This document shows, in pieces, positions 54,901-64,000 of a DNA stretch of 64,000 bases. This DNA is from Trileptium ribeirensis. Its lineage: Eukaryota; Nematoda; Enoplea; Enoplida; Thoracostomopsidae. How positions within the stretch are numbered: the first letter of the stretch is position 1; each line of letters starts with the position of its first letter. Both the position numbers and the translations under genes were made by a program. The notes under the pieces are model-generated. The model made no database searches. It worked only from the letters and a program-made list of their open reading frames with translations, and was not told where the DNA came from. The stretch spans positions 1-64,000 of the forward strand of contig JASANE010021448.1 in the NCBI GenBank assembly GCA_030248225.1. The letters are read 5' to 3'.

Positions 54901-57900
54901 AATTGCATTTTTTTCGTGTTTTTTATGCCTTTACACCATTTATTTCGTTGTTTTTGTTGCATATTTATTCTACTGAAAATGTGTGTTTCTACAGGCTGCG
55001 CTTCATTTTACTTCGGATTTTGTCATAAACAGTCGAAAAACAGTAATATTCAGTTTTGCTAAACTATTTTTGTCAACGCGATAACTATTGGTGTCACCTC
55101 AAAATACCGTGGGGTGCTGGGATGATACATGGCAGAAGCCAAAATGTACCTGGGGCATGCCCTGGTGTAGCCGTCGAAATACCTCGAAAATCGTGTTCCG
55201 TTTTCTAACCAGTGTCCGTGAACAGGTCAGATAAAATTGGTGGTAATACAAATAATATGTTTTTTCGTTTTAGCTGGCTTTAAGCGATGTCAGTCGATTT
55301 TTCCTACAAAAACAGGATTCGCCGTTGCCGCAGCGGGTTTCTCGTTCCAAGCTCAAAGGATTACCGACGATGAAATGAAGCAGTACGACTCTGTTAATAC
55401 TCAAAAACGGTTTGAATAAATTGTACTTGAGCAAAGTGAAGTTCTCTCAGTAGAAGATATATTATTGAAGTTTTCTATTTTAAAATTTGCTGCCCGATAA
55501 AGAACCTTTTGTAAATATCAGTATTAATAGGTTTGTACAATGTCCTGGTTATTAGGATTAGAAACAAAAACTAATAGTTGGGGGAAATTGGCGAATACCA
55601 GTGCAACTAATTTTTCACAACTGTTCGAGAAGCATCAGACCATGTTTCGCGATAAATAATCAGACCAAGGTTCTCGCTATAAATTTACGTTTACTTTTAC
55701 GTATAAATAATTAATTTCAGCCGCGAAATTTTTGAGGGCTAACGTTGAATTTTTGTAAAATAAAAATACAACTACTGTTTGTCTACTTTATGGATTAAGC
55801 TCAACCTTGGAATAATAACTGACCACTGAAATAATCACTTGGCTATACTCAAATCAGTCTAAACATCTTTTACATTGTTTGACAACACATTTGATAACCG
55901 AGTTACATATAAAAACGTAGTCGCCTAAAAGCATACGGATTCTAATAATTAAGCTATTTTATTCTTATCGCCTTAATTATCGTTCTACGTTAGGAAACAC
56001 TTAAATAATGTTATCTCAGAGACGTGGCTGGGATTGAATTTTACGGTCATCCCAATCCTAATATCTATCCGCACTGTTAGTAGGCTTAAACTTATAACGT
56101 TTGCAAAACTTTTCTTGGTCTGATTATCATAATTTCTGTTACGAACAAAATTATTTTATACTCATGAATTCCGTCATTTTCTGTTGTTTCATGCTGTTTC
56201 AACTGTTCGTTTGCATTTACGTTCTATAAAACATTGGTGCGCAAACGTAATATTCGTTTACGTTTGTTTGCGTTCGTTTTAATGCACTTATTTTTGTCCG
56301 TGACTGTGCTTTATGTAATGGAAAGTGTCAAGTTTGAGCGACTACTAGCGATGATGAAGCTTGTTTACAAAGTTAAGATCCTGTTTTCTACATCAAGATG
56401 ATTAGTGTTTATTTTAAGCATTGATCACCATTGTATATAGTTAATCCTCCCGGGTTCTGACAGGATACCACATATTCTGGGAGGGGAGGGCGGAATCATA
56501 TCTTTCACAGATAAACAATTTTTAGTTCAATCAAAATAGAATTTCTACGAAACAGCATAAAAGCAAATTTGTCGCAGTCATTGCGCAGCCAACACTGCTG
56601 TTTTGTTTATTTTGAAGTCAAAGTAATTTATTATTACTGAATTTTCATTGTGAACAGAGCATCTGTTCTGTCTACCCAAAAATTTCCTCGCCGAAGTTTT
56701 ATCACTATTCCCGTTTTAGGGGGATGTCAATGTGTAGGCTCATCCGCCTCTCCACCTTTCCGGAAACCCTGGCTCAAATGGCTGCTTATTTTAATCGTGT
56801 TTAGCTTATGAGTCTGAAAACAAAGTTCCCTCCGACTGTAGGCAAGTACTGTTGCATACGACTGCAGGATTTGCACTGTGCTGAGTGGACTTATTAATCT
56901 GATGTATATATTGTATTTTTACGGATCTTCAGAATGGCACAAACGTTGACAAGTTGCGAATCCACAACACGACTCAGAGGTTCATCCGAACAGTCGACGA
57001 ATCATGATATAGCAGTTACCTCGTCAAACAGCAACGGTCATGACGACTACGAGACGTCAGAATGGACGTTGATAATGGAGCGACGAAATTTTGTGTTATG
57101 GCGCCGTCCTGTGCCCGGAAAAGACCACTTGTACGAGTACAAAGGTGGGTGCGCCCGCTCAGCCTATAATACAATCGTTATCAACAGTATATAGGACAGG
57201 TTATAGTTTTGCAATCTTTTAGTAAATCGTGGCTCTAAATGTACTCAAATTTTAAATTATACAAAAGAACAATGATTAAAATCGTATGTGATCACTACTA
57301 ATTGTGTAACTAGTGATCCGCCGAAAATAGATCGACTCCTTCCGAGCAATCAGTGCTATAACATAGTGAGAGCAGCGGCTATTTGTGACGGGTTGGCACT
57401 ACCGCTGTTGTTGTTGTTTTAGACAAAAATTGGTGTTGCTACAAGTCTCTTGATTTATCTGAATTTTCGTTGGGTTACCCGTAACGTCTACAGATTTGAT
57501 AAATCATTGACAGCTAAAATAAAATTAGTCATCCCACATTATTGTTCCGGAAATCGTAAACAGTCGTGGATTATCATAATTATTGTTTTTCGGTACGCGT
57601 TTGCCGACCGTAGGCGATAGGCGATATTGAGTTTATATAGTACCCGGTAAAAATGGCCGCCGAGATGGGTCTCTAGTCATACTAAAATGTCATAGCATTT
57701 CCCGCTCGGTGCTTGCTCAATGTTCGCTTGGAATTCCCGCAGTCAAGAGGCGACATTCGTTTCTGACGTAATGCCCCACGCCAGTCCGACATATATCTTG
57801 ATAGTCGTTGTTGTCGGGTTAGGAATGACTTAAAAATTTATTTTTAATTTCCGACGTAAAACAAAATCATCGCGACTGTCGATGATTCGATCAGAACAAA

Positions 57901-60900
57901 ATTCGAAAATACAAAGCCAGAACAATGTTATAGTGCTTTATTTAATAATAAGGCGGAGGAAAATAAGACTTAAAATTTCGGTTGATTTCTGTCGAAACGG
58001 GGTTTTGACAGATGGTATATTTTTTTGTTTCGCTACGGAAGCTTTCGTTTAACATTAAGTGTTTTTAGTTCAATGCGTAAAAAATTTAAAGGAACCTGTG
58101 AGAACAAATGGAAAGTAATATCCGATGCATTATGTTAATGCGTTATTGCGTTCACTGTTCGTAGCGTTGAGACAGTCGTAATATAGTACAAAGTGTTCTT
58201 GATGAGCCGGCGAGGACGACTGTGACACTCATATACGTTGTAGGGCGACGCGGTCATTTTTTGATGCATTTGTCAAACTTTTTTTGGTAGAGCAATAGTT
58301 TTCCCCCACTTTTCTGTACTGCTCACGGTTTGCGATTTGTTCTATTGCTGCAGTGAAGTGGTCCAAGTGCAGGACTATAAACGAAATAAAAGTATAAAAT
58401 CCAAGCGAGTCGAATTTGCAGAACTTCTGTACTGCTCACGGTTTGCGATTTGTTCTATTGCTGCAGTGAAGTGGTCCAAGTGCAGGACTATAAACGAAAT
58501 AAAAGTATAAAATCCAAGCGAGTCGAATTTGCAGAACTTCTGTACTGCTCACGGTTTGCGATTTGTTCTATTGCTGCAGTGAAGTGGTCCAAGTGCAGGA
58601 CTATAAACGAAATAAAAGTATAAAATCCAAGCGAGTCGAATTTGCAGAACTTCTGTACTGCTCACGGTTTGCGATTTGTTCTATTGCTGCAGTGAAGTGG
58701 TCCAAGTGCAGGACTATAAACGAAATAAAAGTATAAAATCCAAGCGAGTCGAATTTGCAGAACTTCTGTACTGCTCACGGTTTGCGATTTGTTCTATTGC
58801 TGCAGTGAAGTGGTCCAAGTGCAGGACTATAAACGAAATAAAAGTATAAAATCCAAGCGAGTCGAATTTGCAGAACTTCTGTACTGCTCACGGTTTGCGA
58901 TTTGTTCTATTGCTGCAGTGAAGTGGTCCAAGTGCAGGACTATAAACGAAATAAAAGTATAAAATCCAAGCGAGTCGAATTTGCAGAACTTCTGTACTGC
59001 TCACGGTTTGCGATTTGTTCTATTGCTGCAGTGAAGTGGTCCAAGTGCAGGACTATAAACGAAATAAAAGTATAAAATCCAAGCGAGTCGAATTTGCAGA
59101 ACTTAACAAAACCTTATTTCCGACCACAAAACAAAAGGTGTGCCTGGCAAAATCTTAATTTGAATACTTGCATTCAAGATAGGCAATGCGTTTCAATTAA
59201 ACAACTCCTGCTTCGCGACAATAAGTGCTATCGAAATGGTTGAGAATTTGGTTTAATCATAATCAGTGGATATCCAAGCGGATTACTATTGTTTACACAC
59301 TAAATAAATACAGATTCAACACCTTTGTAAATTTCATATAACGTGATTTACTGAGGCTACTATTGACATGTTTTTTGTATTTCGTAAAAACACTAGGTCA
59401 AAGGAGTTGCCCTTAAAGTACCTATGCCTCCGAGGGTTCGAATCCGGGGCGCTCCCGGGTTTCAATTTTCCGACGCTCCCCTGATCCCTCGACAGAAAAC
59501 GTGTCTTTTCACATGTCGAACCCTATTGACATGTCTTTTGTATTTCGCAAAAACACTAGGCCAAAGGAATTGGTACTGTAACGTTGGTACTGTAACTATG
59601 ACAAATTCATAAACCGCAAGGTATTTTACGAAATTATTATTGTACCTTTTTCACCTGAAATAAGTTACAATAATATTTTCCTGACATGAAAAACCGCGAA
59701 CAGAGAGATGCACTAAACCCTGGGAAGGCAGCACGGTGGAAATGCGGTTTAAATAATTGTTCTCACTCTATAGCTCTTTGGAGACAGGTGGGTTCAATAC
59801 GACATAATATGGGTTGTAGTATAAATTTCCTTACAGAAATACAGTAATGGTGAGAAATGAGTGTCGCGTATCGAACACACGGTCATGGAACGAAAATCGA
59901 ACAATCTTTAGCTATTCGCGAACACATCTTGTACACATCTCGAGCAAAATGATAATAAACGCGCTTACGCTTCGAACACATCTCGAGCAAACTAGAATTT
60001 TTTCGGACGAACATCGAACGAACTTACTCACTTCGGGCGAGTCCTTTCAAAAATTTATTTCGAATACCAGTCAAATCTCAATCGTAAAATTTTGTAGTTA
60101 ATATTGCTATGTCATAGTAGCATTATCTGGCCTGTCCACAGTGGGGGGTGGGGGGACCCCCACTTTCCAAATCCCCCCATGTTCGTGAGATTTTCCCCCA
60201 TGTCCGTCCCCCCCCCACTCGGCCGAAATCCCCATGTTCAACTAATTCCAAAAATTTTTATGTCTGAAAATTTTTGTTCTTTGTTTGTTTGCTAAAATAT
60301 TGTTTTAGCTTGAAAGTACGTTCACAGTAGTAAAAATGTATGAAAATACGGAAATATTTTGTATTTTTAAGCAAAATTTATCCCCCACTTTGAAATTTCC
60401 CCCGAGAATGAACATGGGGGCCCCCTGAAGTTTCCCCCCCCCACTTTTCGGAGGGCTGTGCATAGGCCAGATTGTATTAGTAGCTTGTCTCATCGTGTGG
60501 TGGTGAATTCTGAGTGTTGAATATGTAATTTGAAGAGGCGTGCGCAGCTATATTGAGCTTACAAAATCAGCCAAATAGCCATGTTGTTTTAATCATTGAG
60601 GTACCCACTTATTGCGTATTTAGACACTCACGATATGCAGCTACTTAGAACATGAAGGTGTTCCTACAAAATGATATTAGTAACATTCATATACCTATAG
60701 CGGTTGTTGAGGTATTTCCGTTTATGTATTTTTGGTTCCATGGGCTATTTGAAAAGCTTATTTTGACCCAACTCTGCAGCATAAATAATGACAATAGGAG
60801 AACAATATCAGCAGGTATAGAGAGTGAATTGATCTACAAAATGAGATCAATAACACTCGTATATCTCGAGCCTTTGCGGCGATATTGCCGTTTTCCTGTA

Positions 60901-63819
60901 TTTTGGGTCTCATGGGCCAATTAAAAAATCTCTTTTGTCTTGTCCTAAAAGAGCCATGTAGCAAAGCATGATGTATAGCCTTATAGAGTTTTTTTACATA
61001 CGAAACGAACCTAAATTTTGTTAAGAATCTTTACCAGTTGACGAGTTACATTTCATAACGTGATTTGTCGCGCCCATTTGGCTCACTTTTACGACACGAA
61101 GAAGTTGGAATCCGGGTTTTCGTCTAACTCAAGGGCACAAATACACATTTTAAGCTTTCGAATGATCCATCGCTTATGATCCATCCGTCGGGTTATGCGT
61201 GTCGTCCCAAAAAACACAGAAACAGACACCGTCAAAATTTAACACTCTGACCAGTGAGAATTCTTCGCTACGCTCGTTCCACCCACTCACAGTTAACTTC
61301 AACACACATAAATTATTTAACTAGAAAATAGTTACCTTTACATACCAAAGGTGGTACCTCCTATGTATGTTAATATTTTTAGCTAGTTGCGAATGCATTA
61401 CGTGGCTCGTGTCGGCAAAATTAGGTGTACTTGTAATAATTACTCGCTGAAAACAATCTTTTGCAGGTGTCGGTTCTTATGAAGATTTGCCGGCGTCTGC
61501 TTTTTTTGCAGCTCAGGTATTTTAAAAAATCTTTTTAGTGATTTGTGTGTTTTCAAAATTGATTTAACAAAGCGTTTTTATCGTAACCATATACAGAAAT
61601 AACAACGAGCTAACGAACATCGAGCGGCTCACTACAGTTCTGGTTTTCTAGTGGTTATTATAGTAGTTATTTTAATTAGTAATACAGAATTAACAACTGT
61701 CGTCTTTCAAGCGAACGAACGTCGATCGGTTTGTGCCCCTAGGTAATATTTTAACTATCCGGGCAAAAAGCCCGTGGCAAGAATTTCGGCTCCACTCTGG
61801 TAAAAACACCATTCCGAAGTTGAAAATTTGACTAAATTCAACAAAAAATTGGTCATCAAGTGGCTTTTAACCTCGATAAAAACGTTTTTTGCACCGTTTC
61901 TTAGGCCATTTATTAATATTTTTTAGCGTTTTTCGCTGGAAAATAATAAATTTTAAAATTTTGGATTTCAACCCTCACTTCGCCCCCAAACCCCCAATTC
62001 GCACCCTATAGCAAAATTCGCCGCCCACTAGTTCGAACCAGAGTCCCTCTCGTTTATGCCCCTCAGGCAAAATTTTTCAGCGAATCAGCGTAGTTGCGCT
62101 TCGAGAAATATTTCCACGGGGCCGGGGGGTGCTGAATTGGTTAGGTGGGCATTCTACATAATAAATGTGTACGTCGCGCTGTGTCATCCTACGCCACGAA
62201 TGGCTCCGGTTCTGGGCTACGCCCTGTAGCAGCGTCACTACTGCAGTGAAAATACCAAGGAAACTAGTTTCCTCACTTGAAATTGTACCATTTATTAAAA
62301 ATTGCCATAGTACAGAGTGTTACTAGTACGCTGCCTATTTAGCATTTATCACTTGTCAACCCTTTACGATTGGATCGGATTCATTCCTCAAAGTTCTATT
62401 GATCGCAGTGTTTCTTCACTTTGGAATTATTAACTGTCGTTTTCTTTCTGTAAAAAAAACGGTCTGGGTCATGTCGTCTGATATAGCACAGAAATATATA
62501 TTTCAATCCAACCTTACGGCCGCGGAACAGTAGTTGGGCTTATTACTTGGTTTATATCAGCAGGCGCTATGGCGGATGTTCATATACATGATAATGTAAC
62601 TGATGGATTACGGGATTTTGATTATAGGCTGCTCGCCATAATCGAAATTTGGGTGGAGATTTTCTAATGTCTCTAAGGTTTAGGCGGACTGAGATAAACG
62701 CGAATACTTCGTCAACTGTTCGAGACCGATTTGCTTTTATTTCAATCCGTAGGAATTGTTCACCAGGATTCCTGTCAGCGACGTCAAACTGCTACAAAAC
62801 AAAAGAGTGAAAAGGTTATCCTGTGATGAAGAAGCTTGGGTGTAATGTTCTGGTTTGAGCATAATATCCTTTGAGAACATTGCCCTAATGTATTTTTCTC
62901 AATAAGTACAAGAGATATCCGCAAACTAATAGGCCTATTCAATGTAGCTTTACCAGAGCTTTTCAATGATATATAACAAGTTTTTCAACTACTTCCCAAT
63001 CTGGAGTCTATAAGCTTATAGTTGGCTCCAAATTTCATATTTGGTGAAAAGTCGTGGGAAATGCACCTAAATGTATGTTTTTTGTTGCTTTTAGTGTCTT
63101 ATATGGGGTTTTCTGGGCCGACAAGCTCATTGGGAGTGTCAAAAATATTGTGTGGCAAATATTTTTCACACTTCTGGTTCATACTTGGCATAAAAAATGA
63201 CGTTTTCGAAATTTTTAGTGAGAAGTCGTGGGAAAAGCACCTAAATCTGTGTTTATTGTTGGTTTTAGTGTCGGATATGGGGTTTTCTGGGCCGACACGC
63301 TCATTGCGAGTGTCAAAATATTGTGTGGCAAATATTTTTCACACTTCTGCTTCGGGGGATTGTTCTCACCACTCGAATTCTGGCTCGCAAGCAAGCTTTA
63401 CTAGTATTATTATACCGTAAGTTATGGGTAGAAATGTTTAGCAAATTATTTGCTGTCCAATTTTCTGTTCGGGAATTTTTTACGAACTTTTCCCGATTTT
63501 TGAAGATGTACATTTCTATCCGCACTGCAATTACTCCTACGTTGAGTTCGATCTCCCCTGATTATTTTAGCGCTGTTGTATTAGGAACATAATTGGAATA
63601 AACTATTGTTTCATCGAAATTTAGGGTTTTGCGAAAGACAACCCATATTTTTGTACAGCACACCGCGACGACAGAAATATTATTATTTAATATAATTGTT
63701 ATTTTTAGCTCGATCTTCAGTATCGGAAAGAATGGGACAAAAACGTTATTAGCCTTGAAATTATTGACAAAGATTCAGATTCAGGGACCGAGATTGTTCG
63801 GTGGCTAACTCATTTTCCG
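51822..63819 (+). CDS. STARD7: STARD7, mitochondrial START-domain lipid-transfer protein, 5' part (five exons)
   Basis: Joined exons are 51822-51912, 55274-55409, 56933-57144, 61467-61516 and 63709-63819: 600 bases, 200 codons, all introns GT..AG, all phases agreeing. The N-terminus (MRVRRLSMLMLFYKRLYAVR...) has many Arg/Lys and no Asp/Glu for about 61 residues, as in a mitochondrial presequence. Next comes a small-residue hydrophobic segment (TGFAVAAAGFSFQ), at the place where STARD7 has its membrane segment, then RITDDEM. The START domain begins EWTLIMERRNFVLWRRPV and continues YEYKGVGSYEDLPASAFF, YRKEWDKNVISLEI, SGTEIVRWLTHFP. These match STARD7 (WEMVM..KHFKLWRRP, YRKKWD, WVTHFP). STARD7 carries phosphatidylcholine to mitochondria. 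The start at 51822 is a choice: a 3' splice site (CTATTTTTAG) ends at 51811, so a 5' exon may exist. The rest of START lies beyond the window. Confidence 0.88.
51936..52084. mobile_element. TA-flanked MITE of the CAGTACTCGCCA family
   Basis: The left end is TACAGTCTTTGGCACAATAA then TCGATCG. The right end is CGACAATCAATTGTGGCGAG then TACTGTA. The inside has GCTCGCTCGTTGTTCGCTCG. It starts about 23 bases after the STARD7 exon 1 donor. Confidence 0.7.
52520..52654. mobile_element. Intact-looking 131-bp MITE flanked by TA
   Basis: It begins TA|CTGTCACGCTCAGAAATA and ends TTATTTCTGACCGTGACAG|TA. The ends are ~18-base inverted repeats with one mismatch. The inside has TTCGCGAACTGTTCGCTAAC. It is a small, clean representative of the ACAGTCACGG family in STARD7 intron 1. 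Confidence 0.82.
53088..54075. repeat. 140-bp tandem repeat, seven units, in STARD7 intron 1
   Basis: GACATGACG starts at 53187, 53327, 53467, 53607, 53747 and 53887, and GACATGACA at 54027, exactly 140 bases apart. Units contain TTTTTGAATGAGATGTCATA, GCTCGAGCACAAACTATTGT and AAATTATGGGCTCC. They differ at a few sites (for example TTTCTAAT / TTTCGAAT). Confidence 0.95.
54078..54292. repeat. 40-bp diverged tandem repeat, five units
   Basis: GCCGGTGC-like starts lie at 54082, 54122, 54162, 54202 and 54242. Units contain GTATGTAGCTGACC and TGTACCTTTCACAAG. It follows the 140-bp array directly, but has a different sequence. Confidence 0.8.
54293..55273. other. STARD7 intron 1, remainder
   Basis: No gene or element is recognised. 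The last bases (TTTTTTCGTTTTAG) form the 3' splice site of exon 2. Confidence 0.5.
55274..55409 (+). CDS. STARD7: STARD7 exon 2 (hydrophobic segment)
   Basis: After completing Ala it reads GFKRCQSIFPTKTGFAVAAA, then GFSFQAQRITDDEMKQYDSV and NTQK plus CG. The acceptor is TTTTCGTTTTAG and the donor GTTTGA at 55410. The GF(S)F..QRITDDEM part fits GVFVWDEERIQEEEL of vertebrate STARD7. The A of the next exon completes Arg. Confidence 0.82.
55410..56932. other. STARD7 intron 2
   Basis: It begins GTTTGA. Bases 56285-56309 hold one end of an ACAGTCACGG-type MITE (GCACTTATTTTTGTCCGTGA then CTGTG) with AACGTTTGTTTGCGTTCG words before it. No other feature is seen. Confidence 0.5.
56933..57144 (+). CDS. 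STARD7: STARD7 exon 3 (start of START domain)
   Basis: It begins MAQTLTSCESTTRLRGSS, with a Ser/Asn/His-rich linker, then YETSEWTLIMERRNFVLWRR and PVPGKDHLYEYK plus one base. The acceptor is GATCTTCAG and the donor AAAG|GTGGGT. The WTLIMERRNFVLWRRP motif is the STARD7-type beginning of START. Confidence 0.9.
57145..58313. other. STARD7 intron 3, first part
   Basis: There is a decayed MITE of the CAGTACCCGCCA family near 57640-57790 (TAGTACCCGGTAAAAATGGC, CTCGGTGCTTGCTCAATGTT). Nothing else is recognised before the 113-bp array. Confidence 0.4.
58314..59104. repeat. 113-bp tandem repeat, seven apparently identical units
   Basis: CTGTACTGCTCACGGTTTGC starts at 58314, 58427, 58540, 58653, 58766, 58879 and 58992. 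The array is 791 bases, exactly 7 x 113. By eye the units are identical, including TTGCTGCAGTGAAGTGGTCC and AGCGAGTCGAATTTGCAGAA. It lies in STARD7 intron 3. Confidence 0.97.
59361..59572. repeat. ~50-bp direct repeat flanking a tRNA-like T-arm segment
   Basis: TATTGACATGTTTTTTGTAT then TTCGTAAAAACACTAGG near 59361 recurs as TATTGACATGTCTTTTGTAT then TTCGCAAAAACACTAGG near 59523. Between them lies GAGGGTTCGAATCCGGGGCG (59434-59453), which resembles a pol III B box / T arm. No full tRNA cloverleaf can be folded, so it may be a SINE piece. Confidence 0.45.
59573..60126. other. STARD7 intron 3, middle part
   Basis: A decayed MITE-like fragment with TACAGTAATGGTGAGAAATG and TCTCGAGCAAA words lies near 59840-60060. 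No gene is seen. Confidence 0.4.
60127..60470. mobile_element. ~340-bp MITE with CTGGCCTGTCCACAG ends and G/C runs
   Basis: The left end CTGGCCTGTCCACAGTGGGG pairs with the right end GGGCTGTGCATAGGCCAG. C- and G-runs (CCCCCCACTC, GGGGGTGGGGGGACCCCC) lie inside both ends, around an AT-rich middle. No coding potential. Confidence 0.75.
60471..61466. other. STARD7 intron 3, last part
   Basis: No gene or element is recognised. It ends in the AATCTTTTGCAG splice site of exon 4. Confidence 0.5.
61467..61516 (+). CDS. STARD7: STARD7 exon 4 (short)
   Basis: It completes Gly, then reads VGSYEDLPASAFFAAQ. The acceptor is CTTTTGCAG and the donor CAG|GTATTT. It is only 50 bases long. The spacing YxxxGxYxDxxxxxFFxxQ agrees residue for residue in length with the STARD7 START domain. 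Confidence 0.88.
61517..62894. other. STARD7 intron 4, first part
   Basis: Short MITE-like remnants with AACGAGCTAACGAACATCGA and GAACGAACGTCGATCGG lie near 61605-61735. There is nothing else recognisable. Confidence 0.45.
62895..63412. repeat. Dispersed repeat element with ~174-bp tandem units, copy 2
   Basis: It has the same leader (CTCAATAAGTACAAGAGATA ... GGAGTCTATAAGCTTATAGT), about two ~174-bp units and the same tail (TTCGGGGGATTGTTCTCACC) as 17245-17935. It lies in STARD7 intron 4. The 132-residue open frame is a repeat product. Confidence 0.88.
63709..63819 (+). CDS. STARD7: STARD7 exon 5
   Basis: LDLQYRKEWDKNVISLEIID then KDSDSGTEIVRWLTHFP, 37 codons, phase 0 on both sides. The acceptor is TTATTTTTAG and the donor CCG|GTAGGT. 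YRKxWD is the conserved START core. The following intron reaches the end of the window, and the next exon (expected to start near Tyr-Pro) is not included. Confidence 0.92.
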
Positions 63820-64000
63820 GTAGGTATAGTTTTCGTCGATGAGGGTTGACATTTTAGCTTATTATTGTAAAAAGAATAATTTTTCATTGTGATATGTATC
63901 TGTCTCCGTTGTCACCGACCAGTTAGTAAATAAAAATGTTGTCCACTGTCTTGTAGGCAACCAGTTCGATATAAGAATAGCCCCTGAAAGTAATCTGACA

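Overview
This window is AT-rich animal nuclear DNA. It has short exons with GT..AG introns of 0.8-5 kb, many TIR/MITE-type transposon relics, LINE fragments and several tandem satellites. Two metazoan gene families can be recognised, a DOCK-family GEF and the lipid-transfer protein STARD7. The sequence does not fix the species. An invertebrate is the best guess, given the small introns and the dense MITE load. Nothing is prokaryotic: there are no operons and no CRISPR array.

Layout. (1) 1-16261 is one giant inverted repeat. The two arms are about 7.8 kb each, around a loop at about 7813-8448. Each arm carries 38-bp tandem repeats at its outer end, a decayed LINE RNase H-tail ORF, a MITE and several duplicated blocks. 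It may extend left beyond the window. (2) 16262-30464 has no exon I can find. It holds a 174-bp repeat element, a 5 x 102-bp array, a MITE, a 48-bp TTAGGC/TTAGGG-like array and a roughly 3.4-kb satellite of about 270-274-bp units, each with a nuclear-receptor-type DR1 motif. (3) 30465-41004 (+) holds the last seven recognisable coding exons of a DOCK-A-like Rac GEF: the end of the DHR2 domain followed by a Ser/Pro-rich tail with SH3-binding motifs. The exon phases are all compatible and give 400 codons plus a stop. (4) 41005-51800 is intergenic and packed with DNA-transposon derivatives, including a 1.6-kb TIR element, two copies of a ~0.4-kb MITE and a ~1-kb foldback element related to the giant palindrome. 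(5) 51822-63819 (+) holds five 5' coding exons (200 codons, phases compatible) of a STARD7 orthologue: a mitochondrial presequence, a hydrophobic segment and the first part of the START domain. The gene continues beyond the window. Its introns contain 7 x 140-bp, 5 x 40-bp and 7 x 113-bp arrays and a second copy of the 174-bp repeat element.

The two genes lie on the same strand, one after the other, and I see no functional link between them. Exon A of the DOCK gene is deep inside the protein and no earlier exon is visible to its left. The giant palindrome and the DR1 satellite may therefore sit in one very large DOCK intron; this is inference. The most unusual items are the 16-kb palindrome, the smaller relative of its ends, and the intronic DR1 satellite.
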